Below, one piece after another: positions 33,425-41,558 of a stretch of 64,000 nt of DNA. The DNA is from Agrobacterium vitis (GTDB lineage: Bacteria > Pseudomonadota > Alphaproteobacteria > Rhizobiales > Rhizobiaceae): contig NZ_AP023272.1 of NCBI RefSeq assembly GCF_013426735.1, positions 3,578,501-3,642,500 on the forward strand, in the 5' to 3' direction. The notes beneath the pieces were generated by a model, which saw only the letters and a program-made list of their open reading frames with translations, had not been told where the DNA came from and ran no database searches. A program made the translations under genes and the position numbers. Each line of letters starts with the position of its first letter. Position 1 is the first letter of the stretch.

Positions 33425-34807
33425 ATGCCCACTGGCCAGATAGATTTGCGGCGCCACTGCCGTCATGTCCAGCTTGGGGCGGGCGATGGCGAGGAAGCGG
33501 TCCAGCGGACAGGCGCCGTCAACCTGTTCCGTTTCGCAGCCTGGCAGCGCAATGGCGGCCTGGAGTGGTGGGTTTTTGTCATCCAGAACCGATGCATTGC
33601 GGATCTGGTCCAGCGACGGCGCGATGAACTGCATCCGCACGAACACCTTGCCCGTGGCATCGTGCAGGCGCTCGAAAGTCATTGTGCCGGTGGGAGGGGT
33701 TTCATCATCGAGATAAGGCGGGATATGCCAATGCAGGCCAAGCATGGCACCGATTTCCGCCTGCTGCGTGTCGGAACCGGTAAACAGCAGATATTTCGCA
33801 TTTGGCGGGCCATCGCTGGGCGCACTGTTGTTGGCCAGACCTGTCGCCGGATCGGCGGCAACCGCCAGCAACAGCTGATTGAGAAGATTGGAAACATCGC
33901 GGGCGGCAAGATAAGGAACACGATTGCCCAGATCATATTTGATCTGGCGCAGCTGCGACAGGCGGATAATGTCCGCTTCTGTCGGCACCTTGCCAAATCC
34001 GACCTGATCGGCAGGAAAACCATTGGCATATTGCAGCAGGAAAACCTGAACGACGGTGCCCGCATCCTTCAACGGGCCGACCACTTCGACGCTGGCAGGC
34101 TTTTCCCCCTTGGCCTGCTTGACCTTGATCGACCAGGGGCGCTGCGACAACGTACAGGCAGCAGACGCCTCGGCCTTTTCGCAAAGCGAGGCCGCGCAGC
34201 AGTCGAGAATACCGTCGAGTTCCTGCATCAGGCTGGCAGCGCGTGCCCGGGGCTTTTCAAGATCGCCACCCGCTGCCTCCAAAATTGCAGCCTTGGCCTT
34301 GTCGGGATCGACAGCGCCAAGCTTGGTATCGGAAGGGGCATAGAGCACATCGACGCCATCCGTGGCCTCGGTATTGTTGAAGCCAACCGTCAGACCACAG
34401 CCGGGAAACAGGGTGGAAAGCATGACATTGCCGGTATCGATGGTGCGCTTCACCGAGCCATTCGCCCAGCCGAACACCGCGCCGGTCGCAGGGCAGCCGT
34501 CCTTCGGCAGAAGCTCCCGGCCCCTCAGCATAGCGCCCTCCCACCGTGCCAATTGTGCCGTTGCTTCAGCGCCGTGCGGCGTCAATTGACCATCGGCGGT
34601 ATCCCATTGCAACCACGGCTTGGACGATAGCGGGGCGATTTCCTTGGCGCTGGTTTGCGGGCGCACGCCATGGCGCATCAACGCCACATACTTATCCAGC
34701 ACCATGCCGCTATCGGCAAAGGCCAGTGGGGTAAAACCCGGCGCGGGAAAGGCCACCATAGCCAAGCCAAGCGCTGAGAAAACCAATGTTCGAACCGATA
34801 TGCCCAT
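33422..34807 (-). CDS. Secreted histidine-type acid phosphatase (phytase-like)
   Basis: 461 residues from ATG 34807, with GGGAG 7 bases upstream; the ATG at 34813 is too close to it. A signal peptide is evident (MGISVRTLVFSALGLAMVAF, cleavage near ALAFADS-type text around residue 31). The mature start has the catalytic motif VALMRHGVRPQT (R-H-G-x-R) at about residues 45-49. The usual second motif His-Asp is replaced by YLLFTGSDTQQAEIGAML: the Asp acid is kept but Ser stands where His is expected. Other cysteines (LDCCAASLCEKAEASAAC) suggest disulphides. The family releases phosphate from esters such as phytate and glucose-1-phosphate in the periplasm. A PHO box lies upstream (34882-34899). 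Confidence 0.82.
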   Translation of the reverse strand: MGISVRTLVFSALGLAMVAFPAPGFTPLAFADSGMVLDKYVALMRHGVRPQTSAKEIAPLSSKPWLQWDTADGQLTPHGAEATAQLARWEGAMLRGRELLPKDGCPATGAVFGWANGSVKRTIDTGNVMLSTLFPGCGLTVGFNNTEATDGVDVLYAPSDTKLGAVDPDKAKAAILEAAGGDLEKPRARAASLMQELDGILDCCAASLCEKAEASAACTLSQRPWSIKVKQAKGEKPASVEVVGPLKDAGTVVQVFLLQYANGFPADQVGFGKVPTEADIIRLSQLRQIKYDLGNRVPYLAARDVSNLLNQLLLAVAADPATGLANNSAPSDGPPNAKYLLFTGSDTQQAEIGAMLGLHWHIPPYLDDETPPTGTMTFERLHDATGKVFVRMQFIAPSLDQIRNASVLDDKNPPLQAAIALPGCETEQVDGACPLDRFLAIARPKLDMTAVAPQIYLASGH

Positions 34808-34881
34808 CGCCATGCTCCCGAAGCACCAGTCTTGAACCGAAAATGGAACAAGAACTGTGGCGGCTCACTTACCTTTGGCGG

Positions 34882-34899
34882 GTGACCGTTCTATGACAG
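34882..34899 (-). promoter_or_regulatory. Putative PHO box upstream of the acid phosphatase
   Basis: Read on the minus strand, CTGTCAT-AGAA-CGGTCAC matches the PhoB direct-repeat layout of 7-4-7. The first half is a perfect consensus and the second matches 5 of 7. It lies about 75 bases before the start codon, and the only downstream gene is the acid phosphatase. Confidence 0.65.
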
Positions 34900-34927
34900 A
34901 ACATAAAGCAGGCCATGCCGTGCTCCG

Positions 34928-36205
34928 TCAGGAGCGCAGCGCCGCCACCGGTGACTGGCGATAGGCAAGCCAGGCTGGCAGTGCCGAAAGCAGTCCCGCA
35001 AAGACCAGCATGACACACATCTGCCAGCCATCCTGGCTTGCGAATTCCACCGGCAGGTCGAAGCCATTGCTGGTCTTCACGGTTTGCGAAATGACCTTTG
35101 CCGCTGCATATCCCATAGCCACACCAAGCCCGATGCCACCCAGAAACAGGCTGAAAAGCTCGCACCAGACGATCAGGAAGACCGAAAACCTGGGAGCACC
35201 AAAGGCTCTGAGCGCACCAATCTGCTTGCGGCGCTGGCCGATATGAACGACCGTCACCAGCAACAGCGCGCCCGCCACCAGCGCCTGCGCGCCGATTGCC
35301 ACGAAGGACAGCACCAGTTTCGCGTCCCCCAGCGTCGCGTAAAGCCTGGTCAGAACCTCGCCGGGGAAAACGCCGAGTGTCCGGTCGTTGCGATAGTCCT
35401 GCCGCAGCTTATAGGCGGCGGCAATGGTTTTCGGCTTGACCAGAATGGCCGGTATGCCGGGATCAGCAGCTGAAAACTGCTCTAAGAGGGCCGCGTCAGG
35501 ATCGATATGGCCATGATGATCGTGCTCGTCATGATCCTCGTCGTGACCGGCCTCGCCCTTGTCCGCGGCTGCCTCCTCCGCATCATGATCCTCATGCTCT
35601 TCACCGAGACCGTGAATATGCCAGACGGCCTGAACCGGAACGAGGATTGCACGATCCCAGGCCGTGCCGGTGGCTTTCAGCCTGCCAACGACACGATAAG
35701 CCAATTCGCCATGGGTATGACCGCCTTCGGCAGCCGTGCCATGCATCGGCTTGACCGTATCGCCGGTCTTCAGTTTCACATCGGCCCCCACCACCGCCTC
35801 GCCTTCGCGCTGAAACAGCTGCCCCTCGGCAAAGCCCGGCGTGGTCGCAGTGATCAGCCGTGTCGTTGTACCAACAATTGGATAGCCGGAAAAACTATCG
35901 CCAAACGCCACAGGTGCTGCCCATTCCACGCGGGGATCGGTCTGCAATGTCGCCAGAACCGCACCGGGCACCAGGGGCAAGGGCGAAGGCTGCAAAAACA
36001 CCGAGGACAGGACCAGCTGGGTTTCCGACCCCGCAGCACCGATCACCAGATCGAATTTATCGGCAGCCCGGGCACTGCCCAGCCGCAAGGCTCTTTCCTG
36101 CAAGGTCACCGTCACACCAAGCGCGGTCGAGAGCGCCACCAACAGACAGACCACCAGCGCACCGGCCCAGAGACGGCGCAGATCGGCAAGGATGAAACGG
36201 ATCAT
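34928..36205 (-). CDS. FtsX/MacB-type ABC transporter permease with His-rich loop
   Basis: 425 residues. One N-terminal membrane helix (RLWAGALVVCLLVALSTALG) is followed by a large periplasmic domain. Near the C-terminus are three more helices (LVLSFVAIGAQALVAGALLL, FLIVWCELFSLFLGGIGLG and VMLVFAGLLSALPAWLAY). This is the MacB/FtsX layout. Within the periplasmic domain, about residues 196-240, is a run rich in His, Asp and Glu (HIHGLGEEHEDHDAEE, then HDEDHDEHDHHGHIDPD), very likely a metal-binding loop. It overlaps the ATPase gene by 4 bases (ATGA). I infer metal-related export or mechanotransmission rather than simple lipoprotein release; the substrate is unknown. Compare zinc-responsive PA4064-PA4066-type operons. 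Confidence 0.85.
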   Translation of the reverse strand: MIRFILADLRRLWAGALVVCLLVALSTALGVTVTLQERALRLGSARAADKFDLVIGAAGSETQLVLSSVFLQPSPLPLVPGAVLATLQTDPRVEWAAPVAFGDSFSGYPIVGTTTRLITATTPGFAEGQLFQREGEAVVGADVKLKTGDTVKPMHGTAAEGGHTHGELAYRVVGRLKATGTAWDRAILVPVQAVWHIHGLGEEHEDHDAEEAAADKGEAGHDEDHDEHDHHGHIDPDAALLEQFSAADPGIPAILVKPKTIAAAYKLRQDYRNDRTLGVFPGEVLTRLYATLGDAKLVLSFVAIGAQALVAGALLLVTVVHIGQRRKQIGALRAFGAPRFSVFLIVWCELFSLFLGGIGLGVAMGYAAAKVISQTVKTSNGFDLPVEFASQDGWQMCVMLVFAGLLSALPAWLAYRQSPVAALRS

Positions 36206-36915
36206 GCGTCACCTTCCCGAGGACCGGCCCGATGACCAACAACGTCACCTGTATCCTGGACGATTTCACCGTTTTTCAACTCAATCCTGCGTGGCAGGCG
36301 CTCCACCAGGCGGGCATCGTGGGAAACGACGATCAAGGTGCTGCCCTCACTTTTCGCCAGATCCAGAAGAAGATCGGCAACCGCAGCCCCCGCCTCGGCA
36401 TCGAGGCTTGCGGTCGGCTCGTCGGCAATGATCACACCGGGTTTTCTCAACAGCGCCCGGGCCACCGCCACCCGCTGCATTTCGCCACGCGACATGGTTT
36501 CAATAGCCTGATCAGGTCGCCCAAGGCCGAAACGTTGCATCAAGTCGTGGGCGCGCTCGACGCAGGCAGGCGACGCCACTCGCGCCAGCCGGGCTGGCAG
36601 CAGGATATTGTCGATAGCAGACAGGCCGGAAAACAAATGAAATTCCTGCATCACCAAGCCGATATGCGCCGCACGGAACCGGTCGCGCGCGCCTTCCGAC
36701 AGGCCCGACAGATCAGTGCTGTTCCAGCGGGCTTGGCCTTGGCGCAGGCGCTCCAACCCCGTCATCACATTAACAAGCGTGCTTTTGCCCGAACCGGAAC
36801 CGCCGATGATCGCCAGTTGAGCGCCAGCGGCAACCTCAAGCCGACCAATGTTTAAAACCGGCTTCGGCAAACCAATATAGCGGACCGCGACATCCTCGAG
36901 AGCAAGTGACATCAT
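36202..36915 (-). CDS. ABC transporter ATP-binding protein (MacB/LolD-like)
   Basis: 237 residues. The Walker A is IIGGSGSGKSTLVNVMTG, the Q-loop is LVMQEFHLFSGLS, the signature is ETMSRGEMQRVAVARAL (MSRGE in place of LSGGE), Walker B is VIIADEPTASLD, and the H-loop is LIVVSHDARLVE. It therefore has every feature of an active ATPase. It energises the FtsX-like permease whose start overlaps its stop. It starts 7 bases after the stop of the periplasmic protein gene (36922), so the three genes are one operon. The altered signature (Arg after Ser) is a mild oddity seen in some MacB-type ATPases. Confidence 0.92.
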   Translation of the reverse strand: MMSLALEDVAVRYIGLPKPVLNIGRLEVAAGAQLAIIGGSGSGKSTLVNVMTGLERLRQGQARWNSTDLSGLSEGARDRFRAAHIGLVMQEFHLFSGLSAIDNILLPARLARVASPACVERAHDLMQRFGLGRPDQAIETMSRGEMQRVAVARALLRKPGVIIADEPTASLDAEAGAAVADLLLDLAKSEGSTLIVVSHDARLVERLPRRIELKNGEIVQDTGDVVGHRAGPREGDA

Positions 36916-36921
36916 AGCCGG

Positions 36922-37389
36922 TCACACCGTGCCATAGGTGGCGTTTCTCAGCCGCAACAGACTGACGAAACCCGTTTCAGGGTCGGTCCAGGACCCCATT
37001 TCCAGGGTTCCCACCACTTCGATGCGGGTTCCCGGCTGCACGAATGTCTGCTTTCTATTCAGGTAGACCACGACGATATTGTCCGGCCAGTCCGCGTCGG
37101 ATGAGCAGAACGGGCAAAGCGCCATCGGAATTTCCGTCAGCACGAAAAACGCCGCCTCCGCCTTCAGCGGCGGCGCCATGAAACCGCGCATCGCCACCGG
37201 TTTTCCGGCAGCCCGTTTGACCATGTCGGAAAATTCCAGCCCGAGCACGCCAACCTTGCCATAGAGCTGGTCGAAATCGATCAGCTGCGGTGCTGCTTTT
37301 GCCGGTTTTGAGAACAGAGCAAGGGCGGCACACCCGAAAAGGGCCAAACTGTCTCGCCGCCGAAAAGCAATCCTGCTGAGATCTTTCAT
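36922..37389 (-). CDS. Periplasmic protein with CPFC motif, partner of the ABC exporter
   Basis: 155 residues from ATG 37389 (GAGG 7 bases upstream). The N-terminus, MKDLSRIAFRRRDSLALFGC, has three arginines before a hydrophobic stretch ending SKPAKAAP. This looks like a Tat-type or Sec signal with cleavage near KAA. The mature part has FSDMVKRAAGKPVAMRGFM, then IPMALCPFCSSDADWPDNIV with a Cys-x-x-Cys pair, then GTRIEVVGTLEMGS, a beta-rich OB-like ending. I recall DUF3299-like proteins with the same order beside FtsX-type ABC genes, but I cannot confirm membership. A redox or metal role for CPFC is inference. It is the first gene of the operon; no clear Zur or Pho site is seen upstream. Confidence 0.7.
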   Translation of the reverse strand: MKDLSRIAFRRRDSLALFGCAALALFSKPAKAAPQLIDFDQLYGKVGVLGLEFSDMVKRAAGKPVAMRGFMAPPLKAEAAFFVLTEIPMALCPFCSSDADWPDNIVVVYLNRKQTFVQPGTRIEVVGTLEMGSWTDPETGFVSLLRLRNATYGTV

Positions 37390-37445
37390 CGTAACGCCTC
37401 GGCACTGAACACGGCATCGCACCACGCCATGCACCCTCAAAAAAT

Positions 37446-37476
37446 AGAGCATTTCCAGGAAATGCGTAAAAACAAA
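37446..37476. repeat. Shortened palindromic repeat (GCATTTCC-A-GGAAATGC)
   Basis: Positions 37449-37456 and 37458-37465 form a perfect 8 bp palindrome, followed by GTAAAAACAAA. The text matches the left end and apparent right end of the longer family member at 7969-8010, as if the middle were deleted. It sits between the ABC operon and the alkaline phosphatase gene end. Confidence 0.5.
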
Positions 37477-37545
37477 TGGTGGAAGTCTCAATAGAATAGG
37501 CTCCGGATGCGATATCCGCACCAGGAGCCGAGTATCATAGCAGGC

Positions 37546-39300
37546 TTAGTTGGCCTTTGGCGCACCAAGGGCAAAAGCGTCGGCCAAGACCTTGTAGACG
37601 TCACTTTCTTCCAGATAGCCCTTGAAGCCTTCCGAACCGGCACCCGTGGCCTGAAGCACGACATCGTCAACAGCGTGAACGGCGGTGTCGGCGGAGCGTG
37701 GCAGATTGCCTTCGCGGAAAACCGCACCCGGCACCGACTTATAGGCCTCGTTGGCGACGTATTGCTTCTTCTCATTCTGAATTGCCGGCTCGAACGGACC
37801 GTCCATCTTGGGGCGGAAGGTCTCGTAATAGTCCGGGAAGTTGGACGAGAACACCGCCAGGCGACGCGATACATCGACCTTGTCCGGGAAGCCGTCGCCG
37901 TCTTTGTCTTCATAGTTCGGGAAGCCGGCATCGGCATAGACGCCAACCTTTTCGCGCATCTCGGTACCGGGCTTGTCGTCGTCAATGGTTCCGATGATGG
38001 AAACGCCATGGGTGTGGTCGCCGGTGACGACGATCAGCGTATCGGGATGAGTCTTCAGGAATTCGAGGCCAAGCCCAATCGCCTGATCGAATTCGATGGT
38101 TTCATACATCGCCCGATCCCAATCCATTGGATGGGACATTTTATCGATGGAAGCGCCTTCGACCATCAGGAAGAAGCCGTCCTGGTTCTTGGACAGCTGA
38201 TCAAGGGCAACCTTGGTCATATCGACCAGGCCCGGCTGATCGGGGAATTTGTCGACGGTCCCCTTCTTCAGGAACTTGCGATCCAGAAGCGTATCCATGT
38301 TGCCGGTATGAAACAAACCGAGCAGCTTGCCGCTATTGGTGCCAGCAGCGGCGTCCAGTTCGGTCTTTGAGGTCGCCAGCGTATAGCCGGCATTCTTGAA
38401 CTCGGCGATATAGTCCTTGTCGTCCTTACGCTTCGAGCCAGGAATGGACTTGGACAGGAAATAGGCCGAACCGCCACCCAGGATGACATCCGGCTTGACG
38501 TTGAACATCATGCCGACAATTTCGGCCTTGTCGGCTCGGGCGCGAGTGTGGGAGACCACGGCTGCGGGCGTTGCGTCTTCGATTTCAGCCGGAGAGACGA
38601 TGCCAATCGACTTTTTGGTAGTGCGGCGTAGCGCCTCGGCAATGGTTTCGACCTTCGGGTCGTCCAACGTGTTGGGGGTGCGGTCGGCATAAACGCCAAG
38701 CGCGTTCACGGCGGTCTTGTGGCCGGTCATATAGGCCGACATGGTGTTGGCGCTATCGGTGGCGATGGCATTGGTCGAGGACGTGCCGATAAAGGCCATC
38801 CGGTCGAGCGTATCCATGTTGAGGTGGCCGTTGGCCTTGCCTTCGGTCATGCCCTTGGACATGATACGGGCGCCGGTGCGGTGGGCAACTGACAGACCGT
38901 CGCCAAGGAAGAAAATGATATTCTTGGCAACAGGCTTTTGCTGGGTCGCATAGACATCCCAGGTGACGGATTTCTTTTCGTCGCCAGCCGAAACCTCGAC
39001 CTTGTAGGAGCCCGCCGGAAGCTTGACATCGCGTAGGATCAGGGCCGAACCCAGAACCTTGTCTTCTTTGCCTTTTTCTTCGGCGGTGAACTGTGCCTGG
39101 CTGCCGAACACAGCCTTGTAGTCCTGGCCGTTAACGGTGATTTTTACGTCTTCCGGCTTGACGACAGATTTCAGCTCGACCTTGAAATCAAAGGGAGAAC
39201 CGGTGAGGATCGTGGCGCGATCAAGCGGATAGACCGTGGCGGCTTGAGCGCCACCTGCCAGAACCGTCGTGGTAAAAAGAGCTGCGAGAATGGTGCGCAT
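37546..39300 (-). CDS. Alkaline phosphatase (secreted, PhoA superfamily)
   Basis: 584 residues from ATG 39300 (MRTILAALFTTTVLAGGAQA signal peptide, cleavage after AQA). An N-terminal ~100-residue beta-rich domain is unusual for PhoA. The catalytic core then begins IIFFLGDGLSVAH, with metal Asp134. The nucleophile is Ser183 in IATDSANTMSAYMTGHKT. Later metal ligands lie in FFLMVEGASIDKMSHPMD and VVTGDHTHGVS. Between them and the C-terminus is a calcium-type loop, DKDGDGFPDKVD. The protein should release phosphate from many esters in the periplasm. A near-perfect PHO box lies 55 bases upstream of the ATG, so phosphate starvation control is strongly suggested. The 3' end carries a GGCTCC/GGAGCC stem. 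Confidence 0.92.
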   Translation of the reverse strand: MRTILAALFTTTVLAGGAQAATVYPLDRATILTGSPFDFKVELKSVVKPEDVKITVNGQDYKAVFGSQAQFTAEEKGKEDKVLGSALILRDVKLPAGSYKVEVSAGDEKKSVTWDVYATQQKPVAKNIIFFLGDGLSVAHRTGARIMSKGMTEGKANGHLNMDTLDRMAFIGTSSTNAIATDSANTMSAYMTGHKTAVNALGVYADRTPNTLDDPKVETIAEALRRTTKKSIGIVSPAEIEDATPAAVVSHTRARADKAEIVGMMFNVKPDVILGGGSAYFLSKSIPGSKRKDDKDYIAEFKNAGYTLATSKTELDAAAGTNSGKLLGLFHTGNMDTLLDRKFLKKGTVDKFPDQPGLVDMTKVALDQLSKNQDGFFLMVEGASIDKMSHPMDWDRAMYETIEFDQAIGLGLEFLKTHPDTLIVVTGDHTHGVSIIGTIDDDKPGTEMREKVGVYADAGFPNYEDKDGDGFPDKVDVSRRLAVFSSNFPDYYETFRPKMDGPFEPAIQNEKKQYVANEAYKSVPGAVFREGNLPRSADTAVHAVDDVVLQATGAGSEGFKGYLEESDVYKVLADAFALGAPKAN

Positions 39301-39354
39301 AATGTTTCCCCCAATATGTGCCAGATGATTGCAGGGCGGTCTTAGGGCGCACAG

Positions 39355-39372
39355 ATGACAGGCAGATGACAA
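39355..39372 (-). promoter_or_regulatory. PHO box upstream of the alkaline phosphatase
   Basis: On the minus strand TTGTCAT-CTGC-CTGTCAT is an 18-base 7-4-7 direct repeat, differing from the CTGTCAT-N4-CTGTCAT consensus at one position. Its distance from the start codon (55 bases) suits PhoB activation. The 146 bp palindromic element begins 34 bases farther upstream. Confidence 0.85.
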
Positions 39373-39405
39373 CGCTCGATTGCGTGTCGATTGTCTAAAT
39401 GCCTC

Positions 39406-39552
39406 TTACAGTCTGTTCAAGAATTGCTGTTGGCGTGGTGAAAATGGTGATTTCGAGAACCGGAGCGGAGCGTACTTAACGTACGTGAGTCGAGGCAAGC
39501 GCAGAAATTGCCTTTTGCAGCCCGCCAACAGCAATTCTTGGATAGACTGTTA
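39406..39552 (-). repeat. ~146 bp palindromic element, copy B (abuts a stop codon)
   Basis: Read on the minus strand it starts TTAACAGTCTATCCAAG and ends CTTGAACAGACTGTAA, with the same core as 23751-23896 (CGTACGTTAAGTACGCTCCG and GTTCTCGAAATCACCATTTT). The TAA at its beginning is the stop codon of the TIGR02186 gene. Arms (CAAGAATTGCTGTTGG and CCAACAGCAATTCTTG) pair almost perfectly. Confidence 0.82.
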
Positions 39553-40368
39553 ATCCTTGCGGAAGACGAGGCTGGCCGTCCACCCGGTGATGACAGCCAC
39601 CAGCACGGCGAAGATGCCATAGGACAGGGGCTGGTTATGGGCAGCATCGGTGATTGCCTGTTCGACACCGGTCTTCACAACCCGCAGGCGCAGATCCTTC
39701 TGGGCCAGAAAGACGCCGCTCTTGAATAGGTATGCATGCACGACATGCACGCCATCGGGAATACTGGCGGGCAGCCGCAGGCTGGCGCGAAACAGGTTGG
39801 TGCTGACGAAGCGAATACCGGCATCGCCCTCCTGATAAAGCCCGCTTGTCTGTTGCAGGCGGCGATAGGCAGTCCGGAACTCACCCATATTGATATCGCC
39901 GATAAAATGGCCGGTCGGGGTCAGCGGCAGATAATCGACGCCAAGCCCCAGATCGTTCAGAACCTCGCGCGGGGCAATCGCCTGCACCGGCCTGGTGCTG
40001 GCAACCGAATAGGAGGTCGGCACCCGCTCGAAGGTCAGGGATTGACGATTGACCCAGATGCCCAGGAACCGCTCCTTGCGCCGCACGGTCGCCGCTTCGC
40101 GTGGACCTTCCAGCGTTACCACGACATCATATTGGCCAATGGCCAGCAGCAATTGATCGACATTGTTCAACGCACCAAACACGGTGAGATCCGCCCCGCG
40201 AAAATCCGAGGTAATGGCGATTTCATTGGTGGAGGTGCCGATTTCCAGCGTTTCCTTGCCGGTACTATCAGGGGTCAGAAAGGGGATCTGGGCGCTCGCG
40301 GTGCCTGCAAACAGGTTTGCGCCAGAGAGTGCGATCAGCCCCAGAAGGAGAAACCGGCCCAGGATCAT
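39550..40368 (-). CDS. TIGR02186 family membrane-anchored periplasmic protein
   Basis: 272 residues. A signal peptide is clear (MILGRFLLLGLIALSGANLF, cleavage near TASAQ). The bulk is beta-rich with EIGTSTNEIAITSDFRGADL, VVTLEGPREAATVRRKERFLGIW, VPTSYSVASTRPVQAIAP and LFRASLRLPASIPDGVHVV. A C-terminal helix (YGIFAVLVAVITGWTASLVF) with a short RKD tail anchors it in the inner membrane. This family occurs beside TauE/SafE permeases in alphaproteobacteria and is thought to assist them. The ATG overlaps the TauE stop by 4 bases. Its stop codon is the first base set of copy B of the palindromic element. Confidence 0.87.
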   Translation of the reverse strand: MILGRFLLLGLIALSGANLFAGTASAQIPFLTPDSTGKETLEIGTSTNEIAITSDFRGADLTVFGALNNVDQLLLAIGQYDVVVTLEGPREAATVRRKERFLGIWVNRQSLTFERVPTSYSVASTRPVQAIAPREVLNDLGLGVDYLPLTPTGHFIGDINMGEFRTAYRRLQQTSGLYQEGDAGIRFVSTNLFRASLRLPASIPDGVHVVHAYLFKSGVFLAQKDLRLRVVKTGVEQAITDAAHNQPLSYGIFAVLVAVITGWTASLVFRKD

Positions 40369-41288
40369 CGGCCCGTGCTCCCCACCACGATGGAATAGGC
40401 ATCATCAGGGGTCATCACCAGTTCGATGGCAAGACGCAGGCCAACCGCCATCACCAGCAGGCCCAGCAGGGCGCGCAATTGTTCGCCGCGCAGCTTCTGT
40501 CCGACCCGTACCCCGTATTGTGCGCCGATCACACCAGCGATCATCAGCATGAAGGCCAGAACGATATCGACCGAATAATTGGCCTTGGCCTGGGCAATGG
40601 TGGTGAAGGCGCTGACGAAGATGATCTGGAACAGCGAGGTGCCAACCACGACATTGGTGGGGATGCGCAACAGATAGATCATCGCCGGCACCAGAATGAA
40701 GCCGCCGCCGATACCCATCGGCGTCAGCACGCCGACGAGGAAACCCAGCACCAGAATGGGGATGGCGCTGAGATAGATCTTCGATTTCTTGAAGCGCATC
40801 TTAAACGGCAGCCGATGCACCCAATTGTGATGACCGGGGCGGCGCACGGGCGCTGGCTGCTTGCGGGCCGCACGGCGCAGAGCGCCGATGCTTTCCCACA
40901 GCATCAGCGTGCCGATGGAGCCCAGCAGCACGACATAGAGGATGGAAATGAACAGGTCGATCTGGCCGAGCTTGCGCAGGGCGACAAAGATCCACATGCC
41001 GAGCGACGCGCCGAACAACCCGCCAACCAGCAGTACGCAGCCGAGCTTCAAATCCAGTGAGCCACGCCGAAAATGGCTCATGGCGCCGGAAACCGAAGAG
41101 GCCACCACCTGATTGGCACCGGTGGCAACGGCAACGACGGGCGGAATATTATAGAAGATCAGCAGGGGGGTAATCAGGAACCCGCCACCGACACCAAACA
41201 TGCCCGAGAGAAAGCCAACAGCCGCGCCCATGCCGAGGATGATGAAAATATTCACCGACAGTTCCGCAATCGGCAGGTAAAGTGTCAC
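40365..41288 (-). CDS. TauE/SafE family sulfite/organosulfonate exporter
   Basis: 307 residues from GTG 41288, with GAGGA five bases upstream; the longer reading frame upstream has no such site and is not needed. About eight hydrophobic helices are visible. The two family repeats are GAAVGFLSGMFGVGGGFLI with PPLLIFYNIP-like text, and FLVGVLTPMGIGGGFILVP. The GxGGG pairs are the diagnostic motif. A long cytoplasmic loop with basic residues (RRAARKQPAPVRRPGHH) separates the halves. It probably exports sulfite, sulfoacetate or a similar small anion. It is coupled to the TIGR02186 gene downstream. Confidence 0.87.
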   Translation of the reverse strand: MTLYLPIAELSVNIFIILGMGAAVGFLSGMFGVGGGFLITPLLIFYNIPPVVAVATGANQVVASSVSGAMSHFRRGSLDLKLGCVLLVGGLFGASLGMWIFVALRKLGQIDLFISILYVVLLGSIGTLMLWESIGALRRAARKQPAPVRRPGHHNWVHRLPFKMRFKKSKIYLSAIPILVLGFLVGVLTPMGIGGGFILVPAMIYLLRIPTNVVVGTSLFQIIFVSAFTTIAQAKANYSVDIVLAFMLMIAGVIGAQYGVRVGQKLRGEQLRALLGLLVMAVGLRLAIELVMTPDDAYSIVVGSTGR

Positions 41289-41410
41289 GGCTGTCCTCGA
41301 AATGCGCCCGAAATGCCAAATTCCGCCGTCATGGCCGGAATGCCCATGACGATGCCCGTCAATCCTTACGATATCATTCCTTAAATCCCAGTAGATTTTG
41401 GGGGCAGTTG

Positions 41411-41453
41411 CCCAAAAAACCTCAAGCGTCACGCATTCTAAAATCGTGACGCT
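41411..41453 (-). terminator. Rho-independent terminator, probably for podJ
   Basis: On the minus strand AGCGTCACG pairs with CGTGACGCT around an 11-base loop, then TTGAGGTTTTTTGGG. It lies about 105 bases after the podJ stop and before the TauE start. Confidence 0.75.
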
Positions 41454-41558
41454 CGCCTGGCATCCGGCAATATTGATCAGTTTCGTAGGTGTGTTCAGGC
41501 GATTGTAGGAGGATTTCGTTCGCCTGCAAGGTTAAACTCCATCAGCCCCGCCCCAGCA

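Noticed and set aside
33320..34630. A 436-residue plus-strand frame over the acid phosphatase
   Set aside because: Antisense to a secreted phosphatase with signal peptide and RHGxR motif; no domain on the plus strand.
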